Positions 34,798 through 46,479 of a stretch of DNA of 64,000 nucleotides are shown here, piece by piece; positions within the stretch are counted from its first letter, which is position 1; the number at the start of each line of letters is the position of its first letter. The translations under genes and the position numbers were made by a program. Source of the DNA: Welwitschia mirabilis (lineage: Eukaryota; Gnetophyta; Gnetopsida; Welwitschiales); contig JBOZIK010000001.1 in NCBI GenBank assembly GCA_051453625.1, forward strand, positions 238,116,864 to 238,180,863, read 5' to 3'. Below the pieces are notes generated by a model that saw only the letters and a program-made list of their open reading frames with translations, did not search any database and had not been told where the DNA came from.

Positions 34798-35210
34798 AAT
34801 TCTGTTACCTTTCTAAGCCATTTTGTAGATAATAGATAATGACTATACTTGTCATAAATAGTAAGTAATAAATGAAACATTAACAGTAATAATAAAATAT
34901 TCCATAAAGATGGTAGAAGCTATAATTCAATATATTCTTTAACATTTATTAAAAATAATAACTCTAGACACTGAGCATCTCCATTCATAATAATTTCAAA
35001 TCCAAAACTCATTAGTATTTTCTAAAATGAGGAATTAAATAAATAAGTCTAAAGCATAAAATAGTAATTATGGGACTATTAGTTATAAAGAAAAACATCT
35101 AAGAATTAACATAAAATATTATCCTTATAATATTCATATTCTCTTTTGACTTATTTATTAGGGCATTTTGAAGTTAAATCTTGATCATTAAAAATTTGGA
35201 ACATGTTACA

Positions 35211-37379
35211 TAAAATAATCAATAAGCTAATACTCTACTTAAACTATTCAAGTTAAATGTTTTTAAGAATTGATCTTGGAACCATAACTTAAACTAATCT
35301 AGTTGTAAATTTAACCATCTTACTTAGGTCTTAAAGTAAACCTTTAATTTTTCTTACCAAATCATCTAATATTACTTAAGATTAATAGTCATATATCTCT
35401 CTTTATTTTTTATCATAAATTATACTATTTTTAATCATTACCATAATAATAAAGATTTCATAAATATAGTTTGCAAATAACGTGATGGAGAAAATACAAA
35501 AAGGTAAAACAAGACTAGTAGAAATGAGTGGGTATTCATTAAAATGTAAATCCTACATAGTATAAAATAAAACAAAAACAATTTAAAAATTACATAATTC
35601 AACGTAATACATCTAGCAAAAATAATTTGTAATTTTAAAATTTTTCTCCACATAAATACAAATAACTATTAATAGTGTAATGTGAAAAGAAGTTCCATGA
35701 ATTTTAGTTATAAAAATAAACCTCCCTTCTTTGCAACTAAGAATGAAAAAAATAATAAATTACAATTAAATAAAAGTTTCATCCCACATATAATTCCAAA
35801 GTAAATGTTCATAGATCGATACTCCATATGTATGCTCCATATGTATCTTCTTGTTTCAAAACATGATAGAAATATTTTTATAATTTTGATATTAGTAGAT
35901 TATAAAATTAAAGAGAAATAAAAATGTTTTCACAAATAAAAGTGATTCTTTACAAGCTAATGAACATTGATTGAAATCCCCCATAATGGTGCTAAAAACT
36001 TACTACATCTTAACTCTTATAATATGAGCCCTAGTAGTTAAGGTATAAGACAAAGTTTCAAATAAGAAAGTAGGGATTCTATTCTAGTATAGATAACCTT
36101 AGTTATAGTTCTCGTATAATATATATACACATATTACAAATCCTGTAAGAAATATTAAAGGTTTTAAAAGTGGGTTTTATGTGGTATGAATAATAATTTA
36201 AAAAATTTAATTGATTTGATATCTCCTCTTAAGAATTAGAAATAATTATTTATACAAAAATATATCATGAAAACCTTATTTCAGTAAAAAATAATCTATG
36301 AAGTATAGCTTGATTTTCTAAATAGATAATAAATTATTGTATATAGAGCCTAAATATAAAGAAAGTTAAAATATAAATTTGTTAGATATTAAAAAACCTA
36401 TAGGATAGAATAAAAGTATCATCTCCTAACATATCCATAATATAAATCTTATAAAATAATGGAGACTTAATTATATAAAATAAGTTCAGATGAACACTTG
36501 AAAAAACTATTTCTTGATCATTAATATTAACAATTAAAGATTAAAAGTAAAATAAATATAATCATAAATCATAGTACATTTACCAATGATGTAATAAATA
36601 TATACACTATCAAACTATAGAGCAAGTTTCAGGTAAAGCATGATATATGACATAAGCAATAGTTATTCCTTTTTATACAAGAAGGAAGAAATGAGGCTTA
36701 GTATCATAGATAAGATGAGCCTTTATTTTAATCATTGGAATTCTAAAAATGGTAGAATTTTATTGGATTATGATGAATGGAATTCTAATAATGAAAAAAT
36801 CAAAGATTCAATATCCATCAAAATTGAAAAATTAAAGGATGTTTATTCGTTTAGGTAGACTAGTTCTTATAGATCTTCTTAGGTATAAAGATATTCATTA
36901 GTTTTCCTTAGCACTAATAAAAGAAAAGAAACATATCTCCTTTAGTTAATAGAACTTGTATGTATAGTTATTAGTCTTTCTATACTAGTTTATCACTAAA
37001 TTATAAGATTACTCTATCATCTTAGTGCTTAATTAGCTTATCTTAGTTTGCAAAAATTACTTTACTTCATAATGTTATTAGTGTTGAGGTTTAGAAAATA
37101 GTAATTGTATCATAACCTACATCAACTCTAATGAAGTATAAGTAGCTTGGATTATCCTATAAACAAAATACCAAGAACTAGTCATTTTTAATAAGATTTT
37201 TGATAATTAATAAATAAACATAATTATTAATAAATTAATTACAAACATGTTATGTGTATCCTTAAAAATATATCTATTTAGTAAAGTTTAGAGGATCTAA
37301 AATTTATATAATTAAGTGTAAATAGTAATCCCATAAGTAAATAATATAAAATTGAATTAGTTAATAGGGTTCATCCTCC
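35211..37379. other. Unidentified AT-rich flank of the array
   Basis: No recognisable element or gene. The open frames 35438-35653 (minus) and 36640-36858 (plus, 72 codons, containing WNSKNGRILLDYDEWNSNNEK) match no family I know. The latter has an internal WNS-N repeat and is noted only as an unclassified short frame. A possible tRNA-like relic lies at 36028-36085. Confidence 0.5.
36028..36085 (+). ncRNA. Possible tRNA-derived SINE head
   Basis: CTAGTAGTTAAGG (A-box-like) is followed about 30 bp later by GGGATTCTATTC (B-box-like), the spacing of Pol III internal promoters. No closed cloverleaf and no tail or target duplication were recognised, so the call is weak. Confidence 0.25.
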
Positions 37380-38740
37380 ATGAAAAATGTAAAAGTTTGT
37401 GAACAGAAAAAGCTAGCATTTTCAAAAGTATCCAAGGAATATTTTTATTATTTGAGATAAATTCCTTTATAGAGGTGAATAACATCAATACCTAGAAAAT
37501 ATTTGATCATCCTTAGATATTTGATTAAAAATTAGTTATGAAGAAATATTTTGTAACTAGTAATGGAACTAGTATCCTATTCTTATAATAATGATATCAT
37601 CTATGTATACTAAGATTATAGCAAAAGGTTTCCCTAATAAGTAAGTAAAGAGAGAATAGTAAACCTTTGATTTATTATTCTTATTAATAATAACAACAGT
37701 AAATAATTTCTAAAACCAATGTCTAAAATTTTTCTAGAGGAATTTTGATATCATAATATGATTTGGGAAGGAAAAAACACATGTTTTTCCTTGTTCATCA
37801 AAAGTAGGAGGTATAGTAATGTAAACTTCTTTTTCAAGATCAGCACATGAAAAATTATTATTAAAATTCAACTAATGAATGTGATATTTTTTAATAGCTA
37901 TAATTAGTAATAGATATCTAATAGTACCAATTTTACTAATAGGTTCAAATATTCCTTAATAATCCAAACCCTTTTTTGAAGTGTATCCTTTTAATACAAG
38001 AACACCCTTATGATGTTCAATGAGACCATCAAGATTATAGTTTTTGATCATCCATTTGTAACCAATGGATTTCTTATAATATGAAACATGCATGAAATTA
38101 TATTTACATTGTCTCACATCATTTTAATTTCTTAATGTTTTGTTCAAAAGTTTTTAGTTTTGTCTTATGGGAAATAACTACAAAAAATGCTTAATGCCAT
38201 GATGGAATATTATCATTTAAATATACTATGATATTGAATAACTTAAATTAGATCTTGCTAATAATCATCTTAATAAAGGATGTGATAAGAGTGTGATAAT
38301 AGTAGGTTATTCATCAGGTGAACTAATATCATTAAGAAAAGATTTTTTAAGAGAATTTGAATTAGCTATGAAAGATTTAAATGTAACATCACTTGAAAAA
38401 GTAGTATAAGATAAGGAAGGTTTGGGGAAAATAAGTTTATTAAGAGGTAAATAAGGTAAAGCTATTAAAAAAAAATCTTAATTTACATAACCAAAATGAA
38501 AATATACCTTCATATTAATTTTAATAATAAGATTTTAAGTCAAATATATTACATTCCTTTTAAGAATTAGAATGGTCATAAAAGACACATCTTCATGCAT
38601 GTGCATTAAACTTAGAATAGTTATTATAAAAGTTACTAATGGAACATAAACATCAAAGCACTCAAAAATGATAATATCAAAATTTAGAATTAAAAAGATC
38701 TTTATTAGTAGTGTAATCACATACAACCAATGTGGTGGTA
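37380..38740 (-). pseudogene. C3: copia integrase-end to RT relic
   Basis: Minus-strand reading shows, right to left, a decayed integrase C-terminal stretch (38535-38726: FECFDVYVPL, SILKRNV-like segment), then about 38100-37900 KWMIKNYNLDGLIEHHKGVLVLKGY, GIFEPISKIGTIRYLL, HQLNFNNNFSCADLEKEVYITIPPTF. After a divergent part comes AIILVYIDDIIII (about 37590-37625), the copia RT box with Y-I-D-D kept. Stops and frame changes are dense. No LTRs or RNase H were recognised beside it, so it is an old fragment of a lineage different from C1/C2. Confidence 0.75.
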
Positions 38741-39606
38741 TAATTAATGAGATAGGTAGCTATAAGAATAAGTTTCTTAAAAAATCATAATGATAAATTA
38801 GTTTGAAATATCAATGATTATAAAATATTAAGAGATGCTAATGTTTTCATTTAATAACATCATTCTTTTGGCTAAGAGGCTAACACCCAAAGGTTAATTT
38901 ATTTTAGTTTTGATTAAGAGGCCAATGCCCAATGATTGAATTATCCTAGACGGTGTTACATATTATTTATGTTTTACTATAAAAAATTTTTTATTTTAAA
39001 TAAAAGTAATTTTAATTCAAATATAAAAATAATTTATTATTTAGTTAAATAAATTAGACATAATTGAATAAAATTTAAAAAAATTAAATAATATTTCTTT
39101 TTAAAAACATTTACTATATAATTTTAAAAATAAAATTTATTTTTAAAAACTTTATTATTTAATTAAAAATAAAAATAATTTTATAAAATGAAGAAACTAT
39201 TAAATCAAATTAGTAAAGAAATTTATTAAATAATTTAAAAATATATATAGTTTAAAAAACAAAAAAACCTACTAAATGAGACCACAATATAGGTTTTAAA
39301 ATTTTTTACTATCAATTAATAACATAGAGACTAGTTTTTGAACATGTAAAAGAGCTAAATAAGGGAAGATTAAAAAATTTAGTTTTGAAATTAAACAAAT
39401 TAAAAGACAATTTTATAAAATAAAAAAACTATTAAATGGGACTGATAAAAATTTTATTACTTATTTAAAAATTGAAGAGACTGATTTATAAAAGAAACAA
39501 CAAAAGCACTTCACTATTTAAATAAAAAATAAGAAGCTATTTTATAAAAGAAATAGTTATAAAAAATGAAAAATAAAAGAAACCAATAAATGGGGTTAAA
39601 CTAATC
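38741..39606. other. AT-rich DNA with a short direct repeat
   Basis: No gene seen. 38877-38965 holds two adjacent imperfect copies of a unit of about 45 bp (GCTAAGAGGCTAACACCCAA and GATTAAGAGGCCAATGCCCAA). From 38980 on the DNA is almost only A and T with TTTAAAAATAAAA-like runs. Confidence 0.6.
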
Positions 39607-40805
39607 CTAAAAAAGAAGCCATAAGATAATATAAATGCTATAAAGAAGCTCTACAGAAAAGGATTTAGAATTTAATCATTATTTCAAAGGATAAAAAAGT
39701 ACTTTACAAAATTAAAGGGTTAGGAAGGTTTCCATTGTGAACAATATTAAAAAAAAAAGAACAAGATATAATTGAAAACCCATTGAAGCCTTAAAAAATA
39801 GAAATCAAAAGAAAAGAAGTATTAATAGCTTAGAAGGTTTTAACTTTATATGTTTTATTTTAAATTTATAATCAATTTCTCTATAAGAATGTTTTAGATT
39901 AAAAAATACTAATAAAAAATTTGTATTCCTATAATGTTAAACCATTTTTTTAACTATATCTCAAGTAATATAATAGTAACATCCTTGTATCTTTATGTGC
40001 TACTAAATTAACCCTATAAAGGAAGGCCCAAAAGAACTACAAATACTATAAAGAAGAGGCAGATAAAAGGGTCTCAAATTTAATCATTACAAAGATATAG
40101 AAGGAATTCTATAATAAGAAAAATAAAACACCAGAAATGTTATCATCATTAATAAGATTGAAGGAACCAACCAAGGGAACTTAAAATCATAATAAATCCT
40201 GTATAACAAAATATAGATCATAGGAAGAGAAGCATTAACATCCTACTAGATTTTGTATTTATATACTTCTTTTTAAATTAAAAGTAATTTCTTTATAAAA
40301 AGTTTTTTACATTAAAAACTATTAATCTAAAAAGTTATTTCTATAATTGTTTACCATTTTTTCATTGACATTATTTTGAGTAATTTAATGCTAATGTACT
40401 TATATCTCCATGCATTATAAATATATAATATTATAATTAATCATATATTCAAAACTTATAAAGTTATAAACTTATAAAATTAAAAAACTTACACACTTAT
40501 AAAATTTTAAACATACAAAATTAAAAACTTTATAAACTTATAGAAATAAATAACAATTATCAATAAGATCAAAGGATTGAACTAAGTGGAAGTAAATTAT
40601 AACAAATCCAATGTAGAAAATATAGATTATAGAAAAAGATACCTTAACAACTTACTGGTTTTTACATTTATATGCTTCTTTTTGAATTATAAGGAATTTC
40701 TCCATAAAATATAAATTGTATATTTAAAAATTTTATTTTTATAATTCTTTACAAATTTGTTACTTTATTTTGAGCAATGTAATATTAACATTCTTGTATC
40801 TATTT
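39607..40805 (+). repeat. Tandem repeat of about 395 bp, three copies
   Basis: Copies at about 39607-40005, 40018-40412 and 40555-40805 (the last lacks its first part). Each runs through 'ctacaaatactataaagaag', 'ttaatcatta', 'tagaagg', 'attttatatttatatgctt' and ends 'aacatccttgtatctttatg' or a close variant. An AT minisatellite (40430-40555) separates copies 2 and 3. No reading frame is conserved. Identity is moderate, so the array is old. Confidence 0.7.
40430..40555. repeat. AT minisatellite (ACTTATAAAATTAAA-like)
   Basis: Imperfect repetition of AAACTTATAAAATTAAA words, the same motif as the longer tract at 41020-41580. Confidence 0.8.
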
Positions 40806-41019
40806 TGAGTATAAATTAACGATGTTAGAATTTTGATGTAATTCATTTAAATTATTAAATATTACAAATCATTATAATTTTTATTTTTTTATGCATATTA
40901 AAATACGTTAATAATGAATAGATCCTATTCCTTTGTTTATTTTAATTAATTTATTTTTACATCTTGTTGAGTTTAGATCTCTTTCTATTTATAATAAGAT
41001 ATAATTTATTGATTCCTTG

Positions 41020-41580
41020 TAAAGTTATAAAATTTAAAAAACTTATAAAATTAAAAAATGAACTAGTAAAAGCAAATTAAAAACTTATAAATATAAATAC
41101 CTCATAAACTTATAAAATAAAAACATTTTCTTTTAAAACATTTAAACTAATAAATTAAAAAATATTAAAACTTATAAAAGTAAATAATAAACATGTAGAC
41201 TTATAAAATAAAATAGCTTAAAAAATAAAAGTTAAATGTATTAAAATCAATTAAGAACATACATAATTAAGAAACTAATAAACCTATAAACCTGAAAAAA
41301 TTATAAACCTATCAAAGTAAAAAAAATCATAAACTTATACAACTTATAAACTTATAAAATTAAAAAGATTATAAATATATTAAAAAATAAACTTATAAGA
41401 TTAAATAAGAAATTTATAAAATTAATAAATTAACTTACAAAATTAAATAAGAGACTTATAAATAATAAATTATAAAAATAAAAATTATAAAATTAAATAG
41501 AATTTTATATTCTTAATTACTAAACATATCAAATTAAATAGTAGACTTACATAATTAAATGATAAAGTCATAAAATTTAA
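41020..41580. repeat. Long AT minisatellite (ACTTATAAAATTAAA-like)
   Basis: About 560 bp built almost only of ACTTATAAAATTAAA-type words of 15-20 bp with variable spacing. Almost no G or C. Confidence 0.8.
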
Positions 41581-42034
41581 CTTATTCTTTTAAGGGGAAA
41601 ATACAATTATAACTTTTATTAAAGGTAATGCATGTTTCAATTGTTTTTTTTGGTATTATTTATTAATTTATTTCTTTATTAAATTTGTACTCATAGATAA
41701 TTCTTAAGTTAATTACGAATACTAATAAGAAAACTATATATTCCTTTATCTTAGTTCATTTTCATTTTCTAAAGTTTTAATGCAAGGTTGGCTTCTTCTT
41801 AAGGTCTTTGAAAACTAAATAAGGATAAAGCATAATGGATTCTAAGAAGTTAATGATTAGACACTAAACATTGATATGACATTTATAAGTTAAATCTCAA
41901 ATAAAAATATTCTTTATGATTAACAAGAAGATAAAAATATGTTAAGAGATAAAAAGAGATCATGTAAGAGCATGCTATCATAATTAACAATGAAACTTAT
42001 GTAGATAATGATGACAAAGGCATTATAATGCAAT
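41581..42034. other. No feature recognised
   Basis: AT-rich spacer between the minisatellite and G2. I see no frame, repeat or element end here. Confidence 0.5.
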
Positions 42035-43667
42035 ATGTTCATGTGTAGTTTAATCAAAGTGAAATAAGCTAGGTGGAATCTAGTATTATTCTTTCATAGA
42101 CATAATTATGATGTCTTAATAGAAGTTACACAAGTTTTTCTTACTATGCATTTACACTGGAAGAAAGGAAAAAAATAAAGAGTTGAGAATTAAGATGAAA
42201 CTTCAATAAAAAAGATAGGAAAGCAAAAAGTCTTCAAGTTTTAGTTGATTTGTCCTCTAGAAATTATTTAATCTAAAAATATTTTACAAATTATTGGAAT
42301 ATACTTTAAACTATCAAGTCATGATCAATCAAGTTATGATGACATAATCTCATTTACCATGTGAGAATTGGTGAATTTAATAGTCACTTAGTTCTCACAT
42401 CCCTTAAATAAGTATCAAAAGTGAGGACTTATACTATTTAAAATCCATCAAATAAAAGTGACTTAAATTAACTAACTTATAGAATTCACGTAGTTGATAA
42501 TAAAACTTCATAATATAGTTCTTGCTTAAGAATTATAAGTAAAACATCAATTGTAACTTGGAAATAAAAGTAAATAATGACTTTGTATTAAATCAAAAAC
42601 ATACATTACATCAATGAAAGAAGAAAAAACTGGTATGAACTTCCTAAGCTATCCTAGAAACATGTTCACTCTCAAAGAACATACTTAGAAAACCATATCA
42701 AGTATACTGCTATGAGGATTCTACTAGTTCAACCATCAAAGAATCCTTACAGATGAGGGCTCAAGGGCCTTTTATAAGTGAGCATGAGGTGATAAATGGT
42801 AAGACTATTTTGGTTTATAATATAAGATGAGTAATTATAAAATTTATCCTATAGCTTTAGGTAGGGTCTTCATCTTTTTGCATCAGGTAAGAATGATTAT
42901 GATAAGCCCAACACTTTACTTCTAGATGATGTTGATTCTGATTACTACTAATATTACATGTGTTCTTAATATCATATTATTAAGCATGGTTACATGTCAT
43001 TGTTCCACGTCTTCTCTGTCACCACCATATATCATTGAAGATGTTAGTATTTTTTATGCAAAACTTAATTAAGATCATAACTGCATTTGATTGATTTTTT
43101 CATGACAAGTCTAAAACCTAAGAATTAAAATGTTTTTCCCCAAAGGACTAATAACATCAATGATCTAATTAATGATAATAGCATTTTAGGCTAAATGATG
43201 TTCGTCCTTGTGGTATGTTTTAAAATGTGGTAGATAATTTGAAAATGTTATGGAAAGATGATAAGTTCAAAGATAATATTAAAAAGAGATAAAAGACATA
43301 ATTTCATGATAAAATGGTTATTTTAATATCTAAATTAAGATAAATTTCCTATTTAACTTAATCAAAATTTTAATTTTTACATGTTAACACACATTCTACT
43401 CATAGGTTTTCTAGAACTTAGCAAAATGTTAATAACAAAATGATCAACATGGGAAAATTATCTAAATAAAAGTACTCAAGTGTAAAAAATAATATATCTT
43501 TTTGAAAACTTTATCACTAATTTCTAAAATTAATGCATTAAAAATAAAAAATAATGTAAAAAAATGCTATACCACAACCAAAATCAAACTTTATCCTAAA
43601 ATTTTTTATGATAGAAAGCATTAATATAATTTTAAGAATGTAACCTTAAAATACTTTTATCTTAACA
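42035..43667 (-). repeat. G2 3' LTR, about 1.6 kb
   Basis: Plus-strand boundaries TGTAGTTTAATC...CTTAACA. The first 270 bp correspond to the 5' LTR remnant (for example 'gttga.aatt.agatgaaactt.aat' and 'ttgtcctctagaaat' blocks). Confidence 0.78.
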
Positions 43668-43682
43668 TCCTCTTTTTTTTGA
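43668..43682 (-). promoter_or_regulatory. G2 polypurine tract
   Basis: The reverse complement reads AAAAAAAAGAGGA and directly precedes the LTR start TGTTAAG. Confidence 0.7.
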
Positions 43683-44645
43683 AATAAATAAATGCAAATT
43701 AATTCAACTAAGCTAAATTGTAGAAAATAAAAAAATATCTAATGAGAGATGAACACCTTTTATTTCTTTCTGAAAATGCTAAGTAAAAGGCTAATTCATA
43801 AAATAATTATGCATTATAATGCTATATATCATGAAATGGGGATGAAGTAAAATGGATGATGATAACCAAAAAATGAAAGTATGAAAAACACTAAACCATG
43901 TAATTTATAAATAAAAGAGGTGATTTTTTTAAGTTAATGATTGTATTATTTTTTTGTGAGTTGTAATGGATCTTATTATCAAGTAAGCATTTTATTAACT
44001 AAATAACTTATAATAATTTAAGAATTAATAGCAAATCTTAAGTATAAAAGATAAAGACAATAGAACTTAAAAAACCTTCAATTCCCAAATTTTTCTTTTC
44101 ATTATTTTTATTTTCTACTAAAATATATTTCCTTCATTTTAAGCATTTTAAATGACATTAAAAATCTTGTGTTATTAGATTTTCTTTCAATAGAGTTTAA
44201 TCATCTCAAAGAAATTAGTGTCGCTTTGCCAGTGATTGTTCATATCTACTATTTCATAAGTAGATAATTAGAGCTACATTATGAGTGGGCATTCATCGCA
44301 TTAATGCAGTGAACTAAATCTAATTAAGTAATTAATAAGATACTTTTTCTTGAAGAAGATATATGATATTTTTATTTCTATTCTTCTTTCCATATTTATT
44401 TATTTATGTACATAATAGGTGTCATTGGCTTATTAGCCTAATTTAGAAAAATCTCATCCTTATTAAGTGATTTAAAAATCATTTTCATCCATATTTATTA
44501 AAATTAAAGATTTTAAATGAATGTGCCTTTAACAATCATCCTTGAAATAAGTGAACTTTTTCTAAAAAATGTATAAGTGTACTTAACCATAACCATTACA
44601 TAAAATGATTATGAAACTACTTATAATTATTTTTATTAAAAACCA
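43683..44645 (-). other. G2 3' non-coding region
   Basis: About 960 bp between the integrase end and the PPT. AT-rich, no open frame. Confidence 0.6.
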
Positions 44646-45850
44646 TTAATATAGGTTTATAAGTCTTATGAAATCATAGGCTAGGGAGATAGGTAAATGA
44701 TAATGTTTGAGGTAATGACCATTGTCTTTAAATTTTTGGTAATTTTTAGTGTTTTTTATAAGAAATACATCATTTGGCAAAACCAATTTTAATAGATATA
44801 GACCTTTCCACTTAGAGAAAAAATTCACTTAGAAATAAATGTAATTATAATTTGTAAAGTAAACTTGATTTTCTTTCTTGAGATGTTTTCCTAAGGATGT
44901 TTTGATTGTGCAATTTCTTCATCTATTCCTTATTTATTTTCACATCTTTATAAGCATGATTTTTTTTTCATCTAATTTGTTGAGCTAAATAGCCTTTTCT
45001 TTCTTATGATCTCAAGACCTAGATTCATGTTTTTGATTACCTAATATGCCTTCTATCCAAGTTTAATGGGTTAATAGCAAGATTTTCCATAGAGTAACCT
45101 AAATGGGGATATTTCTAATGATGCCTTATAATCTATTCGATAAGCCCACAAAATGTCATTAAGCTTAAAAGGCCAATTATTTCTATTTGATTTCACTAAT
45201 TTTCTTATAATATTTTTAATTTCTCTATTAGCAACCTCAACTTGACTACTAGTTTGAGGATGATAAGGCGTTGTATCTTTATGAGTGATTCCATTTTTAG
45301 AAATAAGATTGTTAAATAATATATTATAAAAATAAGTATCGCCATCATTAATCAAGACCTAAAAATAGCCAAATCTCCTTAAAATATTTCCATGAAAGAA
45401 CTTTAATATAGTTTAAACCTTGTTGGATCAATAGCTATATTCTTCTACACATTTAGTAATATAGTTAATATAAATAAGAATATATTAGTATCTATTTAAA
45501 GAAGGATGTGGACCTTCAAAGTCAATACCCTAATATCAAAAGGTTTAACAACTAAAATGATACTTAAAGGAATCATATGCCTTCATGAGAGGCTATTAAG
45601 TTTTTCGAAATTTTTACATGTTTTATAATAGAGATAGGAATCTTTAAAAATGGATTGCTAATAAAAACTATATTGAAAACTTTTTGTGAAAATTTTATCA
45701 GTAGAATAATAACCACTGTAAGACTCATCATGATAATGCTTAAGAATGTTATGAATTTTCAATTAAAGAATACATTCTCAAATGACTTGATCTAGGTAAG
45801 ATTTAAGAAGGTCAGGATTATTTCAAAAGAAATCCTTGACTTGATTCAAT
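44646..45850 (-). pseudogene. G2 integrase, broken
   Basis: Zinc-binding part (about 45600-45790) reads ILKHYHDESYSGYYSTDK, SIFKDSYLYYKTC, with His changed to Tyr. The core includes the open 45071-45355: INDGDTYFYNILFNNLI, THKDTTPYHPQTSSQVEVANREIKN, NWPFKLNDILWAYR. The second Asp and the Glu keep the D-35-E spacing, but the first Asp (usual GIDFMGPF) reads Thr. The C-terminal part (44646-44828) reads FFSKWKGLYLLKLVLPNDVF and FKDNGHYLKHY, the FPGKLRSRWxGPF...NGxRLKxY tail of Athila. It would insert the cDNA; this copy is dead. Confidence 0.9.
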
Positions 45851-46079
45851 AATTCTTCCTATTATTAAAGATTCATTAAGAGAGAATAACTTTAAAAACT
45901 AAATAGTTTATAATATCAATATACCAAGGTCTTTTCAATATGGATAAAAGATATCCATGATTAAATTTATCATTAATATAAAGGGAGTTTTATAAGTTTT
46001 TATACATTATACATGAAATATGATATACAATGATATTATTAAATCCCTTTTTATGATTTATTTATAAATAAAATTATTG

Positions 46080-46430
46080 CAAACTTAGAATCCATATAAT
46101 TAACATAAGTTTAGAGTTATTTTTAGCAAGAAGGTATCTAAGGACCAAATGATCTATGAAGATAACTACTTTAGAATCAAGGAGGTATTATGTAGTCTTC
46201 TCTAAGGCAAATACTATGAAAAGGGTCTCCTTTTTAGTGATAGTATAGTTTACTTAAGTGTAGCATAAAGTTTTACTTTTATAGTATATTATAATTAGTT
46301 TTTTATCTACTATTTATCCTAACATGGTTTCAAGTACATAATTGTTAACATCGCATATAATTTCAAAAGGTAACTTTTGACTAAATGTTTAAATTATAGG
46401 TGTGAAGGTAAGTTTTTTCTTTAGATCATA
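46080..46430 (-). pseudogene. G2 RNase H, broken
   Basis: Reads TPIIxTFSQKLPFEIICDVNNYVLETMLG, IYYKSKTL, NYTIT, KETLFIVFAL, YLLDSKVVIFIDHLVLRYLLAKNNSKL, IIWILSLQ, in the usual gypsy order (SAPI...FELMCDASDYAVGAVLG...YTTTEKELLAVVFAL...TDHAALKYLL). Several stops lie in between. Confidence 0.88.
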
Positions 46431-46479
46431 AAAATATTACTAATACTTAAGGTTTTAGTGAAACAAGTTGTATTTTTTA

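Larger units (their letters stand above)
11527..35210 (-). mobile_element. Tandem array of a gag-only LTR retrotransposon with giant LTRs
   Basis: Three units of about 5.3 kb lie head to tail. On the minus strand each has a PBS, a degraded gag, a short 3' region and a polypurine-like tract, with 3.8-kb LTRs between: partial LTR 11527-12639, internal A 12640-14260, LTR 14261-18064, internal B 18065-19551, LTR 19552-23332, internal C 23333-24899, LTR 24900-35210 (interrupted by G1). No protease, RT or integrase was found in any unit. The gag resembles chromovirus-type gypsy gag, so the element is probably non-autonomous (compare the TR-GAG type). An array sharing LTRs is what unequal recombination between LTRs would produce. 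Confidence 0.8.
24900..35210 (-). repeat. Array LTR 4, interrupted by G1
   Basis: LTR sequence runs 24900-27518, is interrupted by a gap plus G1 (27519-34006), and resumes at 34007-35210. Without G1 it is about 3.8 kb, like LTRs 2 and 3. The right end reads GGAACATGTTACA, so the sense LTR starts TGTAACATG, whereas LTRs 1-3 start TGTCATG. This is the outer 5' end of the array. What follows (35211 on) is unrelated flank. Confidence 0.78.

Noticed and set aside
11527-35210. The 5.3-kb repeats as an assembly duplication
   Set aside because: The units differ at many bases and indels and carry different numbers of junction copies, so they are true diverged copies and not one sequence assembled repeatedly.
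38877-38965. CRISPR-like or satellite repeat
   Set aside because: Only two imperfect adjacent copies, no array.
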